Assembly (NCBI GenBank): GCA_030549775.1
Contig: CM060181.1
Span: 1,984,001-2,048,000 of the forward strand
Origin: Tamarix chinensis
Taxonomy: Eukaryota; Streptophyta; Magnoliopsida; Caryophyllales; Tamaricaceae
Reading direction: 5' to 3'
DNA length: 64,000 nucleotides
Part shown: positions 36,041-48,827 of the stretch, in pieces
Position numbering within the stretch: the first letter of the stretch is position 1
How the letters are laid out: each line of letters opens with the position of its first letter
Notes under the pieces: model-generated
Seen by the model: only the letters and a program-made list of their open reading frames with translations
What the model was told of the DNA's origin: nothing
The model's database searches: none
Made by a program: the position numbers and the translations under genes

Positions 36041-38389
36041 ATGTTGGAATGGATAATGAGGGGCTGGAGGTCGACATGGAAGTGTTAAATGCAAGAATTT
36101 GGGTGGCCGGTGGCAAAAAACGGCCGACGATTCCTTGGTTTCGGTTGAAGGTTCGCGGGGCTGGGGAGAGGAAACGGGAGAGAGATAACGTCGAATAATT
36201 ATGCCAATTTATTCTTGGAATTAAGAGGAAGACAATGAGGCAAGAAACGGCCGGTATTATTCACCGTAACCGGAGATGCCATTGATGGGTCGGGAGCCTG
36301 CGTCGCAGCGACGGAGGAGGAAGGAGGAAGAAGGAAGGGAGGCGGTCGGGTCGGCCAGGAAAAGAAAAGAAAAGGGGAAGAACCGGGCCGGTTCGCGCGC
36401 GGTCGAGGGCGTCATTAAAACGAACGACGCGTTTCGGTGTAAACGGAGCCAAAACGCGGCGCGGAGGAGGGCGGAAGGAGGACGCGCGGGCGCGGGCTGG
36501 GCCGAGGGAAAGAAAGAAGGGGAAAAAGATTGGGCCGCGGGAGAGGGCAGCCCAACCGGGGAAAAAGAAGAGGAAAAAGAAAAAGAAGAAAAAGAAAGAA
36601 AAAGAAAAGGAAAAAGGAAGAAAGAAAAAGAAAAAGGGAAAAAAGGAAAGGAGAAAATAATTAGGTTAGGGTCAATTAAATTAATCTGAATATTTAGGAT
36701 ATTTAAAATAATAATATTTAAATAAAATAATATTTAAATCCCTTTTTAGGCTAAATTAGGATTTTTAAAAGATTTTCCATAAATTCCATTTTAATTAGCA
36801 AAACACCCTAATTTTCTTCCATTAATTTATTTATAAAATTAACATTAATTTCAAACTATTTTCTCCTCATTATTTTAAATAAAATAATTTATTTAGTTAA
36901 TTTCTAAAATACAAATCCTTAATTAGCTAAACTACCCAATTTCTCTTAATTAACATACTTATAAATTTATTCTTGATTTTCCCTAATTAATTTCCTTTTA
37001 TTTTAATCAAAATAATTTATTTAATTAATCTTTATGATAAAATCTCATTTAAATATAATATTTAAGATTATAATTTTTCGGGGCATTTCACAAAAGCATA
37101 GCTCCATTAAGATTTAAAATTAATTATTAACCAAATCGAGTTCAACACATATTACTCAGGGTATTTCAAATTGAATTAGAAAATCGGGGAAAGTACAATA
37201 GAGGATAAGTTAATTTTATCGAAAATGACTTACTAATTAGTTTTTACAACCAAAAAGACAAACCAATCATTTTCAGAGAACTAATCTAACCCGATAAGGT
37301 AAAAACATAATTCAAATAAATTTTAAATCAAAGCCGGTAATAGATTAGGTAAAAGAAGTGTAGTGTATCAATTTTATAAGACTACCTTCGATAGTTAAGG
37401 TTTCTAGGCCTGCACTGCAAACCAACCAATTAAATTTGATTACCTCAAATTAATAGTTTGAAAACATAATTAAACTAATTTTAGATAAATCTAGATAATC
37501 AATTTTAATAAAAACAATCTTATGAGTAGCCAATTCAAGATAATATTTTTCCAAAAATTAGGGTTTTAAATCCCAAGACACAAACTCGGACAATTCAAAT
37601 AAATGAATCCAAATTGAAGGTGTTAGAATGCAATTAAGGTCATTTCAACTATTTCTATAAATTCAATTTCATAAAACAACTATTCAAATGATCAATTTTG
37701 TAATTTTATTTGAAAGCTAGGGTTTTAGGCTCGAAAATACAATTTGGTTTAATTTTATTAATTTAATTAAATGGAATGCTTAGAAATGCAATTAGATTTA
37801 TTTTATAACATATCATATAATCAATTGATCAAAACTAATAAAAGAAATACCCAATTTAGCATAATTAGGGTTTTTGAGTCCGGAATGCAAATCCGATCAA
37901 TTCTTGCTAAAATATATAAATTGACGGTTTGATATTGCAATTTAACGTATTCTAATGTAAATTAAATAATCAATTGAATAAAATAACTTGATTACACTAT
38001 TCAATTTAGACATGCAAGACTTTTGACCTAAAAATCCAATTCCGATCAATTTCACACAATTTTTCCAAATCAACGGTTCCGGTATAAAGTTAAATGCATT
38101 TCAAAGGATATTGTAAAATTAATTGAGTGAAACAACTCAATTATGCAATCCAAATTCGTCACACATGGATTTTGACCTAGAAAGGCAATTCTAATTATTT
38201 CCACATAAATTTCTCAAATTGATGGTTCCAACATGAAATTAGATACATTTTAAAGCATAATGTAAAATAAATTTACCCAAAATAGCTAAATCGATCGAAT
38301 TCGAAAAATTCTGGCATAACCCGGCCAAAAATCCAAAATTTTAAAATTCCAACATAAACCATACAATTAACCTATCCAAATCAATCTTA

Positions 38390-38391
<2 letters not shown>

Positions 38392-38462
<71 letters not shown>
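38392..38462. repeat. (TA)n microsatellite
   Basis: Seventy-one bases of uninterrupted TA inside LTR F. Confidence 0.95.
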
Positions 38463-38466
<4 letters not shown>

Positions 38467-40454
38467 CACAATCAATTTAACTTATCATAAGCCAGTCCAT
38501 ACTCAATTAATCAAAAGAAGAGTTAGGTTTTCAAAAATTTAAACCAAACAAAATTAGCAAATCGGGACAGGTGAAGGCCGGAGAAGCTTCGCCGGAGGTC
38601 GACCGGTGCTCGCCAGCCATCACCCGAGCTCGCCGTGGCCGGAAAGTAGCACAACTTGTGTCGCTGATGTAGCTCTACTCCTCGGTGTTACAGTGCTTCG
38701 GTTACTGCTTGCTACGACTGTTGCGGCGGTGGCGTGTGGGTGTTGCTGTTATGCGTCACCGATGTGGCAGTTGCGGCTGGCGGTTGATGAAGGAGGAGCA
38801 AGGAGAAGGAGGTTGGGATTTTGGGTGCAGGGCAGAGAATAGGTCGGGAAGATGAAGAAAAGAAAGAAGGGAGAGAAGAAGGAAGAAAAGGAAAAGGAAA
38901 AGGGGGAGATGGGGGTATGTCGGGTTGTAGGTTCTTTTTTTGTTGTAAATACAAATATATAATGAAATACTAAATATCTAAAAATATTATTGAAAGATTT
39001 TATCTAAATTTATTTAACGAAAAATCATTTCGTAAGGATCCAAAGACATAAAATCGATATAAGAGGTATATAAAAAATTTCAAAAATGTTTCCGGAATAA
39101 TTTCCAATGAACGCAAATATTTATATTATTTATGAAAATACATTATACAACATCGAAAAATATTTAAAAGCATATAAGAAAGTATTTAAATCAATTTTTA
39201 ATAAACTGAGACTAATTTAATTAATTTCTGAAACTAGGGTAAACGAAAGAAATTCATAAATAAGCTCCGAAAATCTTTTTAATTTAAAACTTTCTGAAGA
39301 TCTTAACGACTTCATAAACGAATAAATTTAAAATCAGAAATATTTTCTATAAATAAAATCATTAAGATAAATTTGACTATTTTAAATGGAAATTTTATAA
39401 CTTAAATAATATATTTTGTTAACAAAATATAACTTCAAAATAAAGTCATAATCACACGACGAAGTTATAATCGAAAAAAATCTAAAATATTAAAAATCAA
39501 AATACGAGAAAGAATAAAAATACATATTTTTAATCAAAAATTGAAGTCATATGAATATAATAAAATCATGGCCGTGAACAAATTTATCTAGAATGGTCCG
39601 CAACAACAACGATTAATTAAATTCAAATATGAATTCGAAATCATCGATAAATCCATAAAACGAATCAAAATTAAAGTAATTAAATAATTACATCAAATTA
39701 AGATTATAAAATAATTAAGTTTAATAAAATTAAATTTAAAGATACGGGGTATTACAATATCTATATTTTTTTGAAAATTCTATTATTTACTCTAATTTTA
39801 TTATTCACATAAATAGGTAACGTAAATAATTTTAATGTAAATTGATTGAAATTTTGAGTGGTTGGTTGATGTGTATATATATGCTATAATAAACCTTATA
39901 TTATGGCTAGTTGATGTAAATATGTGGTGTAAAATTTAAATTCTAATATGGAATATACAACATCGATATTTGTGTATTAGTTGGGAATGTATGTAGATTT
40001 TTGTATGTACAAAATTGGGAATTGTGCAAAAAACAAGTGTAATGTTCATTAAAAAATGCATTATATATAGCGGTTTTAGATCATAACCGTCATATATAAC
40101 TTCATAGGAAATGTTGAAGGTTTTATATGGTGACTCTAACTTACAACCACCTTTTATAGTACAATATAGATGACTATTATAGGTAAAAACGGCCATCTAT
40201 TTTTCAATTGAGGTGAGACTTTGAATGGTGGTTGTCGCTTAAAATCGCCGTCTATATGAAACTATAGATGATGGTTTTAACACACAACCACCATCTATAC
40301 TTTCTCATAAGGTGTCATTTCTATATTCTATTTCGGTATAAACAACTATGTTATGAACCATCATCTATACTATAGACAACTATAGCATGCACGACTATTG
40401 TTTTCCATTGTCTTTATTTTTCCACCATTATCTATGCCTCTTTTTTCAGGGGTG

Positions 40455-41383
40455 TATTACATAGAATTGGTTAGTAGATTTTGGGTGAAAATCAGAGATG
40501 GTACTATATGAATTGAAGTAGTCATTTGATTATATATTACTATAGTAGTTGATTTTAAATTTTACATTAAACTCATGTTTAAATACTCCCTCAACACTAT
40601 ATTAAAGTAATCATTTAAATCCCTATGTTAGTTTTGTTACACATTTTGCTTCAAATAGGGGGGAACTCCTACACTTGAGGGCCACCTTAAATAGCGAAAA
40701 AGAGACTATCTATGTGATCAGGCAAAAATAGTCATATAAAATTATTCAAAAATTGCTTATCAAGCTACTTAGATCAATGTATTTTTAATAAAATTCTAAA
40801 TTTTTTTAACAAATTATGTCATTTAATACTAATTTTGCAAGCCGATGCTTGATAACATCTTTGAAGTTGTATAATGGTGTCTTTAAATGACTTAAGGACA
40901 TTTCTCTTTGAATTATTTTTGTTGATCTAATCTTATATAAACATAACTTATTTGATATGAATAGATTTGATCTTACTATGATTATCATCATTGTCAGCAT
41001 CATTACTATTATTAATCTTCTTCTTCTTCTTCTTCTTCTTCTTATTAAGAATAACGTTAATCAAATTATAAATTATTATTATTATTATTAATTATTTTAT
41101 GAGTATGTTTTAATGTTATTAAAATAGCAATAATATCATTGGTTATTATCATTTATAGTACTATTTATATTATTCAAATAATTATTATTAAAATTTGAGT
41201 TATTATAATAAAATACTAATATTACTATTAATTTTTCAGAATTACTACTACTACTACTACTAAATTCAGAAATATTATAATTTATATGATTAAATTAATT
41301 GAGATTAGTATGATGGTTTATTGATGTTATTAGTATTAAAAATTATCAATAATACTAATAATAATTGTTAATTATTATATTGA

Positions 41384-41421
<38 letters not shown>

Positions 41422-42547
41422 TGGTATTATTAATATTTATTTTTAAAAATTAATTATTATTATTATTATTGTTATAAATAAGAATTATTAATAGTATTAT
41501 TATAAATTATTATTTGTCTTATTAATTATTGGATATTAATATTATTATTTAGAAAATAATATTAATTGTTATTAGCATGATTTTTTATAATTATAATAAT
41601 TAGTTACATTATTAAATTAACTAATATTATGTTTATTAGTTAGTATTGATGATATTAATTATTATAAATATTATTAATTATTTTATTAAATTATTCTTAA
41701 TAATATTATTATTCATTATTTTCATTGTTTTTAAATTAACAATAATATTATTATTTATTAATATTAAATATTATTATTATTATTTATATAGTTAAATATT
41801 TTATTATTATTTTCAATTTTTATTGTTAATTTTATTTCTATTAATTTTGATTAGTTTTAATGTTAATTATTGATTTTAAGTTATGATATTAATATTAATA
41901 GTAATTGTTAATTATTATGATTTTTATAAGAGTAAATTAACTATCATTATTATAAATTAAATTTATTTATATTGTGAATTCTTATAAATATTATTATATA
42001 TATTACTAAATTAAGTAGTGGTAGTAGTTATCATATTAATAAATAAATAAATTATTATTATTAATTGTTTAATTATTATCTTTTATATTAGTAAAGTAAT
42101 ATTAACATTTTCAATTATTATATTAATTTTATACAGTCTCATTGAAGTTGATTTGATGTTATAAATTGTAAAAATAAGTGGAGGTTAATAAGGCCCGAAT
42201 CTAAGATAAAAATCTCCATTTTAATATTACAATATTTGATTTAGCATTTTATGGATTTCCTATATTTTCCAAAATTCCACCAAAATGGTAAAACAAATTA
42301 GGATGTTGAGTTTTTGTTTAGATACTCAAATAAATCAAATCGATAATTAGAATACATAAATAAAATTTAGCTTAAAAGCTAAATAATTAAAAGATAATGG
42401 ATCATACGGAATAAGCCAAAGTAACTAATCAAAACTAAAACGTTTTATATTGTTTAGGATATGTTTGAATTAGTTGTAATCGTTAATTGTTAAAGCTACG
42501 AAGAAACAAAGTCAGTGAAAACTTGTGACTGAAAAATAAATTTGGAG
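40455..42547. other. TTA/TAA-rich low-complexity DNA, no gene
   Basis: From about 41010 to 42120 the plus strand is an almost continuous mixture of ATT, TTA and TAAT words, with a (TTC)n run at 41016-41044 and a (TTA)n run at 41387-41421. No coding region is supportable. It resembles an expanded and decayed ATT microsatellite. Confidence 0.7.
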
Positions 42548-43651
42548 TAGGGATGGCAATTGGTCAATCCGACTTAGACCCGGATCCGTTTATATTATCT
42601 AGATTTAGACCCGATTCAGACTCGTCGGGTCTTAAAAGTTCAAACCCAGATCTAGAACCATCGGGTCTAGCTGATAAACGGGTCCTAAATGAGTCTGGTT
42701 ATTTTTAAAAAAAATAATTAATAATCTATGCTAATACAAATACATTTATGTTTTATATAACTTAATATGTATTTTTTTTGTTAAAAAAATCATCTAAGTG
42801 AAAAAATAAACATATTAAAATAGTTATATTAACTTTTCAAATGGTGTTTTAATGCTTTTAGTAGGGATGTAAATGGGACGGGTTCAGGGTGGATATACCC
42901 ATATCCAAATCCATATCCGATAAGAAAATCCGTACCCGAATCCGTACCCGTATCCGAATCCATATCCGTTAACATATCCATATCCGTATCCGTTGGATAT
43001 CCATTACCCAACGGATTATTATTTTACCCGTTAATGGATATTATCCGATGGATAAATCCATCACCTGACATATAAACCCATTTAGAGTTAAGTTAAATGA
43101 TAATTATAACTTTAATATATACTATATTTGTTTTAAAATTAAGGGTAAAAGGATAATTATATATCGGGTAAACCGATACGGATATGGATATAGGTTCGGG
43201 TATAGATATCCCATACTTGTATCCGTACTCGAACCCGACAGGTATTTTTTTCCATCATCCATATTCATTTATTCACATCCGTTGGACAAAATCCATCGGG
43301 TTTCGGGTAAAATCTGCCTCGTTTATATCCCTAACTTTTAGAATACAATGTTATACATATTGTTTATAAAGTAAGTATATAAAAATAAATTTTAAAAAAA
43401 TGAATAAGGAGCTTATATAAGATTAAGACAATAATCATAAATATAATATTAGTATATATTTATATATGTATACATACATACATATACATATGTATATTAA
43501 ACGGGTCCGGCGGATCGGGGACCCTTTAAAATATATGTGGATCTAGATCCGATTCAGACTCGTCGGATCTAAAAATTATGAATTAAGACCCACTAAAAAT
43601 AAAACAGATCTAACAAATCCGATTCGGGTCCGAGATCCATTGTCATCCCTA
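42548..43651. mobile_element. Outer hAT-type MITE (host of a nested MITE)
   Basis: Left TAGGGATGGCAATTGG and right edge read backwards TAGGGATGACAATGG are near-perfect terminal inverted repeats. The flanks ATTTGGAG and ATTTAGAG match in 7 of 8 bases. Ends carry repeated GACCCG, GGATC and TCGGGTCTA words. Without the nested element it is about 0.63 kb and non-coding. Confidence 0.82.
42862..43333. mobile_element. Inner hAT-type MITE nested in the outer one
   Basis: Left TAGGGATGTAAATGGGACGG and right edge read backwards TAGGGATATAAACGAGGC. The flanks GCTTTTAG and ACTTTTAG match in 7 of 8 bases. Ends are dense in ATATCCGTATCC-like and GGATAT words. Short frames inside, rich in Asp/Thr, come only from this repetition. 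Confidence 0.85.
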
Positions 43652-44140
43652 ATTTAGAGACCGAAACATCCTCCAAGTGTATCCTTAGACGACGACGCAC
43701 ACAAGCTTTAGCGTATAATATGATGGGTGTTTGAAAAGGGTGGAGTATATGTACGACAGAATAAGTAGGATTAGCTTAAACGAATAATATTAAGCCAATC
43801 ATATAGCGACATATATCGGTTAAAGATCGGATACTCGATCCGTTTGATTTACCGGTTGATTACTATGTTAAAAACGCGAGGAACAAAGAGGACAGGTTTT
43901 CATTATTATTATTATTATTCCTCCCCTTTGGTTTCGTACCAAATGGTCCAATAGATTGAGAAAACAGGTAGCGAAACCACCATATTAAACTTCTGAATCA
44001 TCTAAAAACCCATCCATCCCTGGGAAAATCGAAACCGCCTCGTCTCCATCTCTCTATGGGCCACTGACTCGAACTTTTAAGTAGGCAAGGCAGGCATCGA
44101 TCCTACCCAATTTGACTTCCCGTTGAAAAACCAGATCCGC
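43652..44140. other. Upstream region of the HAD-hydrolase gene
   Basis: Non-coding DNA leading into the presumed promoter and first exon of the HAD gene. No clear TATA box could be chosen; an ATT run lies at 43902-43919. Confidence 0.35.
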
Positions 44141-44293
44141 CCTGCCCCAAAAGTTGAAAGAGGCAGGAACCGAAGAAAGGGAAGCATTTATATCGCTTTT
44201 CTGCTCTAGCTCTCTCCAATTCAATCTGACTTGCGGCTATTCTTCCAGCGAAGCCAGCCTTACCGAACCAAGGCTTCAATCGAAGTGCTGAAG

Positions 44294-45092
44294 GTAAGTT
44301 TCGACTTGACTGGAGTGATTCTTGAGCACCTGTTGTAGATATCAAGAAATACTATCATCTTGCCTTTAATTGTTGGTATGTTTGACGCTCCTCTGTTGCG
44401 ACACGAATGACTGATTCTCCAAAGAAAATTCATTGTTTTTTATTCGGTTTCACGGTATTTATTATGGAATGCTGGTGAAATTAAGGAAGCAGACTGGTCT
44501 CGGTGAAAAAGCAGATTTGCAATTCAGTACATTTTGCCTTGCCTGAGAAAGCTTCTATTTTATTTTATTTTTTCTTCATTAGACTAAAATAGCGGGAAGG
44601 AAAAGATTGTGGAAAATAGCGGGTAGAATTCCATGGCTACTAAAATCAACTCTGGCTGCTGTGCTGTGTGTTTGCGATGCTTTCATTTATGGGGGCATTG
44701 GCCGATCTGCATCCTTTAATAATTTTGATTACCTTAATTTGACCGTTTCATTTAATTCCTGTACACTTCTCCATGACATGAATGAATGAGTTTATTAGTA
44801 TGATATGTTAATAAAGTCGGCAAAGGTCGACCATTTCATTTATTCAATAATCGTTTGAAGTGAACACTTTTTTCTCCGTGGATATCATATCTTCTTTGCT
44901 TATCTGTATATGCCAGAGGGATCACGAAACCGAGGTTGTAGATCGATCTAACTTGGTGATTTCCCAAGTATATCCGAACCGGGCTCCAATCTCCATACGT
45001 TTTGTTGGAAGTTCCACGAGCGCTGAACTCGGCGTCTGATACGTTAAAACTATTAGCTCTGATCCGATAACAGTTGTTCTTCTTCTTCTGAG
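44294..45092 (+). other. Probable 5' UTR intron of the HAD-hydrolase gene
   Basis: A strong donor, CTGAAG|GTAAGT, lies at 44293/44294. A polypyrimidine stretch, TTCTTCTTCTTCTGAG, ends exactly one base before the ATG at 45093. Together they define a 799-bp leader intron whose acceptor abuts the start codon. This is inferred from splice signals only. Confidence 0.45.
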
Positions 45093-46335
45093 ATGTCAAT
45101 GTTGTCAAAGTTACGCTGTATCACAGTTGATGTGACCGGCACCCTCATAGCTTATAAGGGGGAACTTGGTGATTACTACTGCATGGCGGCTAAATCTGCA
45201 GGAATGCCTTGTCCTGACTATAAACGTGTACATGAAGGTTTCAAACTTGCTTATACTGAAATGGCAAAGAACTATCCTTGTTTTGGTCATGCGGCAAAGA
45301 TGGCTAACACCGTGTGGTGGAAGATTTGTGTCCGGGATTCTTTCAAGAGGGTGAGGATATATTCTTATTTATGATTGTACGTTGTAGTTCATGTCTCGAC
45401 TTTTGCTTCTTGCGTTGATACCTGTCGACCTTATTAGGTTCCTTGATGAGAGACATCATAAAAGGATATATTTTAATTAATGGTGTCGGTCGGAAAGCTA
45501 GTCTTATGGATTTAATTCTTTGGCTGGTTTTAATTGCATAGGACAGGCCTGGATTGATATAGTTGGGGATAGAATGTTACTCCGATCTGACCAGACTGGA
45601 GTCATTTCTGAATTATATGCATTGCCGTTCTGTAGAATAACTGTGCTCTTTTCCTCTGTTGATGGCATCATCATGCCTGATGTCTCCTTTTTTACTGTAC
45701 TTAGGCAGGATATGATTATGACGAGGAGACATTTGAGAAAATATTTAGACGCATATATGCGTCCTTTGGATCATCTGCACCTTACGCTATCTTCGATGAT
45801 TCCATTCCTTTCCTAAGATGGCTTCGTGAGAAGGGTATCACAGTGGGTCTCGTCAGCAATGCAGAATATCGATATCAAGACGTTATCCTCCCAGCCCTTG
45901 GTTTGAACAAGGTAAAAAAAAAAAACCAAGTTGTTAATTATAAAATTTCAGGACGTAAGTATCAGTTCGTTATTTATCACATCAAGCCATCAAAGTTCTT
46001 GCTCATTATCCTCATTTGTTAGCTAGTTGTATTGCCCTATCTAATTCCAGGGATCTGAGTGGGATTTCGGCGTCTTTTCTGGCCTCGAAGGTGTAGAAAA
46101 GCCAGACCCGAAGATCTACGATATTGCCTTAGAGAGGGCCGGTAACATTGCACCTGAGGAAGCCTTACACATTGGGGATAGTATGCGTAAGGATTATGTA
46201 CCAGCCAAGAGTGTCGGGATGCACGCATTGTTATTGGACAGATTTAAGACCCCAGATGCTGAGGATTGGAGAAAGTCTGGAGCAATAGTGCTACCAGACT
46301 TGGCAGCGGTGCAAAAACATCTGACTGAATCCTGA
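45093..46335 (+). CDS. HAD-superfamily hydrolase, HDHD3-like (three coding exons)
   Basis: HAD hydrolases transfer phosphate through an aspartyl intermediate; the substrate of this subfamily is not established. Exons 45093-45350, 45705-45911 and 46051-46335 join in phase 0 across GT-AG introns into 249 residues, a normal length for the subfamily. Motif I is ITVDVTGTL (Asp at about residue 13). The usual second Asp, two residues on, is Thr, as in P-type ATPases. A helical cap follows (about 20-115). Motif II is GLVSNAE (about 133-140), motif III the Lys of EKPDPKIY (about 172), and motif IV HIGDSMRKDY (about 195-204), so nucleophile, Ser, Lys and acid are in place. There is no signal peptide, so it is probably soluble. 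The frame reads intact through all exons. Confidence 0.92.
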
Positions 46336-47501
46336 TTGGCTTGAATGGTGTATGAAACGGTTACAAGATTCATGACTCACCAATTATTCTGCCTTTTTAT
46401 TTTTTAGCCTGTCTCCTCATTTGTTTAAAAATCATTGCTTGATATAGAGACCATGGTGCATACACACATTGTGAGAATCTGATTCAGCAATGGCTGGCTC
46501 TGGTGTTACTTGTGGAGGAGGAATGTAGAAATGTGGTTCATTGAAAGACGGTCTGCCTGCCCATAGGTTTTTTGAGCGCTTAGCAGATTCTTTTGATGAA
46601 AATGTCTGACTGCTCTCTTAAGGGAGGCTAATACAATCGGCTATAGACAATTTTCTCCCATTGAGGTTATTACGTACTGTTCGTATATGTCATTCGATTT
46701 AAGTCCATTGCTCCTGAGATAAAAAAATATTCACAAAGTAAATTAGCAATAACATAACCATTGACATTGTAAAATGGATAATCATCCGCTTATGGCATCA
46801 GCTTAATATGGGGTTCAGCACCACTTTCAATACTAAAAGTCATTTTTGATCCCTAATTAATTTTTTTATCTACAAGAAAAAAAATCATAATTTAATATTA
46901 AAACATATAAAAGTAAACCATTTGTTTTTTTTTCTTTCATTCTCTCTCCTTTTGCATTTTTTCTCTCCTCCCATGCTTCTTATCGTCCTGAGGCAGGAAA
47001 TTGAGCATAGTCAATGCTTGAGCTTTTGCCGTTGGAATTTTGTTAACTCAATAAAATTTACTGAGCCTCTGATGTGGTCTTTCTTAATTACTGACAACAA
47101 ATGATGGAGTATGAGGAGAGAGAAATAAAATATAAAGAGAGGGTGGAAAATAAAAATAAATAAATTTCTAAAGTGAGTATTTGATTCTAAGTTCACAAAA
47201 TTATTACGATGTTTTACGCCTCTATTAAGAATTATTAAATTCTAGATAAAAAAAGGTTATCTACTTTTATTAATATACCATTGTATTAAATTGAATACCC
47301 TTAATTCATTAAATAATGTAAGGTTAAAAATAAAAATGAAGCATTTAATTGTTGATAATTTTTTTAAAGCGACGTATATTATGAAACAAAATTTAAAATA
47401 TAATGTCTTATATTGTGAAATAAATAAAGTATCAATTACAATGGAGTATTATTTTATTGTTCTCATAATTAGAGAGTAATTATGGTTTATCCTAGAAGAT
47501 G
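46336..47501. other. HAD gene 3' flank and intergenic DNA
   Basis: The 3' UTR is followed by AT-rich sequence. Short frames at 46922-47104 and 47291-47479 have no recognisable features and low coding character. Confidence 0.4.
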
Positions 47502-48153
47502 TGATGGGTAGCAGAAGTGATGGTTTGATAAATGAGCAGTTTTATGAATAATAGATATGGTAGTGAATGATGGACACTCACAAATTGCTCTTAATTAAAC
47601 TCATACAAATAATAATAATAAGAGGGTTTCTAAATTATCACTCACACAGATATGATAAAATAAAGAGGATTTTAGTTTATGATTCAAACAAATAACATCA
47701 ATGTAAAACAACAAAGCTCACGTAGGGTTTCAACTAAAGAAAATCTTAATTCATTAATTCCACTCAACTATGGCTAATAACATTAATTACATATGTTTTA
47801 TATAGTTATATTGCACCTCCTCAAGCTGAATATCTTAGTAAACAAGATAAATCACATTATAAAAGATCAAACTCTATCTAATCTCAACCAATATCCTAAC
47901 AAACTACTAAATCATTAAAGTAAACAAATTATATAATGAATATTTAATTCTTAATAACTAAGTATTATTCACAATATTGTTCACATGAATAGTTACTATT
48001 GAATAGTGCCCAAATAAAATCCTATCAAACTTTATTTTATCATAACAACCTATGATAAGATAATTACACCATAAGATATATTAACTTAATTACTAAGAAA
48101 ATAATAATTAACTTTCTAAATATTCCTTGATAACCCCACCCCAAGATGTAGTG

Positions 48154-48827
48154 TCATCTTGTAGGGCATATTATTCCTTTTCTAGGGTATATAATCTCTT
48201 CACTTATAAGGCATAATGTCTCTTCTATAGGGTTACCTATTCTTTCCGTAAGACCTTCCGTAGGATATGATATCTCATCATTCTCTCCTTGTTGAGAATA
48301 ATTTATCCTCAAATTTATGCAGCTTGAATGTAGTATGCCTTGATTTTGAAGGAAATTGTCAAGATACAACACATCTTTGAATATCTTCCAATACTTCCTT
48401 ACATACGTTTTTCCCATAAGCTTGTGGATTTGTCTTGAAGGCTCCTTAGATATGTTTGAACCACATTAATATTCGACTTTGATTGAGAATGATTTGTTTG
48501 GCTTAAAATCACTTGGATATTCAATCCCCTTTAACGATGATATATTTGGTTGTAGTTCATGTGAAAGGCATCAACATCAATTTATGTCTTACTTGTAATT
48601 ATCTCTCCTTGTTGAACTTCTTCCACTAATGGTTTTAGAGTTGTTTTCACCTCTTGTTTAGATTGTGTCATAATGAATGCATAAGAAACACTCATTTCTT
48701 CAATAGTTTCTTTAACCTCCTCCTCCTTTAAGATCAAGTCCTCCACTTTTTTTCGCACAAAACTAAACGTTTTCTCACCTTTAATTTCCTCCACAAATGC
48801 CTCAACATCTTGTTCTTTTAGGTACAC
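48154..48827 (-). pseudogene. Polyprotein remnants inside the short LTR element
   Basis: Two minus-strand frames remain. 48582-48827 reads VEAFVEEIKGEKTFSFVRKK and ends in TLKPLVEEVQQ, similar to the linker before RT in some plant Ty3/gypsy polyproteins where 'pLL.EF.DVFP' follows. 48154-48417 has an RINYSQQGENDEIS stretch reminiscent of the tail after the integrase. The similarity is weak; it suggests an internally deleted gypsy parent. Confidence 0.4.

Larger units (their letters stand above)
32517..37090 (-). mobile_element. Solo LTR E (TGTAAYACCCC family) nested in LTR F
   Basis: It begins TGTAACACCCC at 32517 and ends GGGGCATTTCA at 37090, with CAAAA on both sides (32512-32516 and 37091-37095), a perfect 5-bp target duplication. 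Length is 4574 bp. On its sense (minus) strand there is an AT-rich leader, a candidate TATA box (36031-36040), a pyrimidine/GC-rich zone (35560-36660 on the plus strand as purine-rich DNA), trinucleotide repeats, three kinds of tandem repeat and the 3'-proximal hairpin. No retrotransposon protein is encoded. It is the youngest layer of the CACTA stack. Confidence 0.92.
30569..39756 (-). mobile_element. Solo LTR F (TGTAAYACCCC family), interrupted by solo LTR E
   Basis: The copy starts TGTAACACCTCC at 30569 (its 3' end, read backwards) and finishes GGGGTATTACA at 39756 (its 5' end). Both sides are flanked by ATATC (30564-30568 and 39757-39761), a perfect 5-bp target duplication, so the LTR arrived as a retrotransposon and lost its internal region by LTR-LTR recombination. 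Copy E plus its duplicated CAAAA splits it between 32511 and 37095. Without E it is about 4.6 kb. A purine-rich, GC-rich zone at 38560-38930 corresponds to the pyrimidine-rich sense-strand zone of other copies. No coding region was recognised. Confidence 0.88.
25963..40454 (+). mobile_element. Decayed CACTA (En/Spm) DNA transposon with nested insertions
   Basis: The left terminus at 25963 reads CACTACTATAAAAATCC, the CACTA hallmark. TNP2-type transposase remnants lie at 27186-30180 on the plus strand. The right part (39757-40454) is full of CACTA-type subterminal words of the kind TATAGATGATGGTT and CGGTTTTAGATCATAACCG. It ends CTCTTTTTTCAGGGGTG, whose complement CACCCCTGAAAAAAGAG is a degraded match to the left end. 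TAT flanks both sides if the left edge is moved one base (25959-25961 and 40455-40457), which would fit the 3-bp duplication of this class. A MITE and two solo LTRs interrupt the element. The left end is firm and the right end tentative. Confidence 0.7.

Noticed and set aside
36276..36689. 137-residue Lys/Glu/Arg-rich frame
   Set aside because: It is encoded by purine-rich DNA of LTR E (GAAAAAG repeats) and has no recognisable domain; the composition explains it.
45520..45816. 98-residue plus-strand frame between HAD exons
   Set aside because: It starts in intron 1 and reads exon 2 out of frame; the phase-0 exon join gives the conserved HAD motifs instead.
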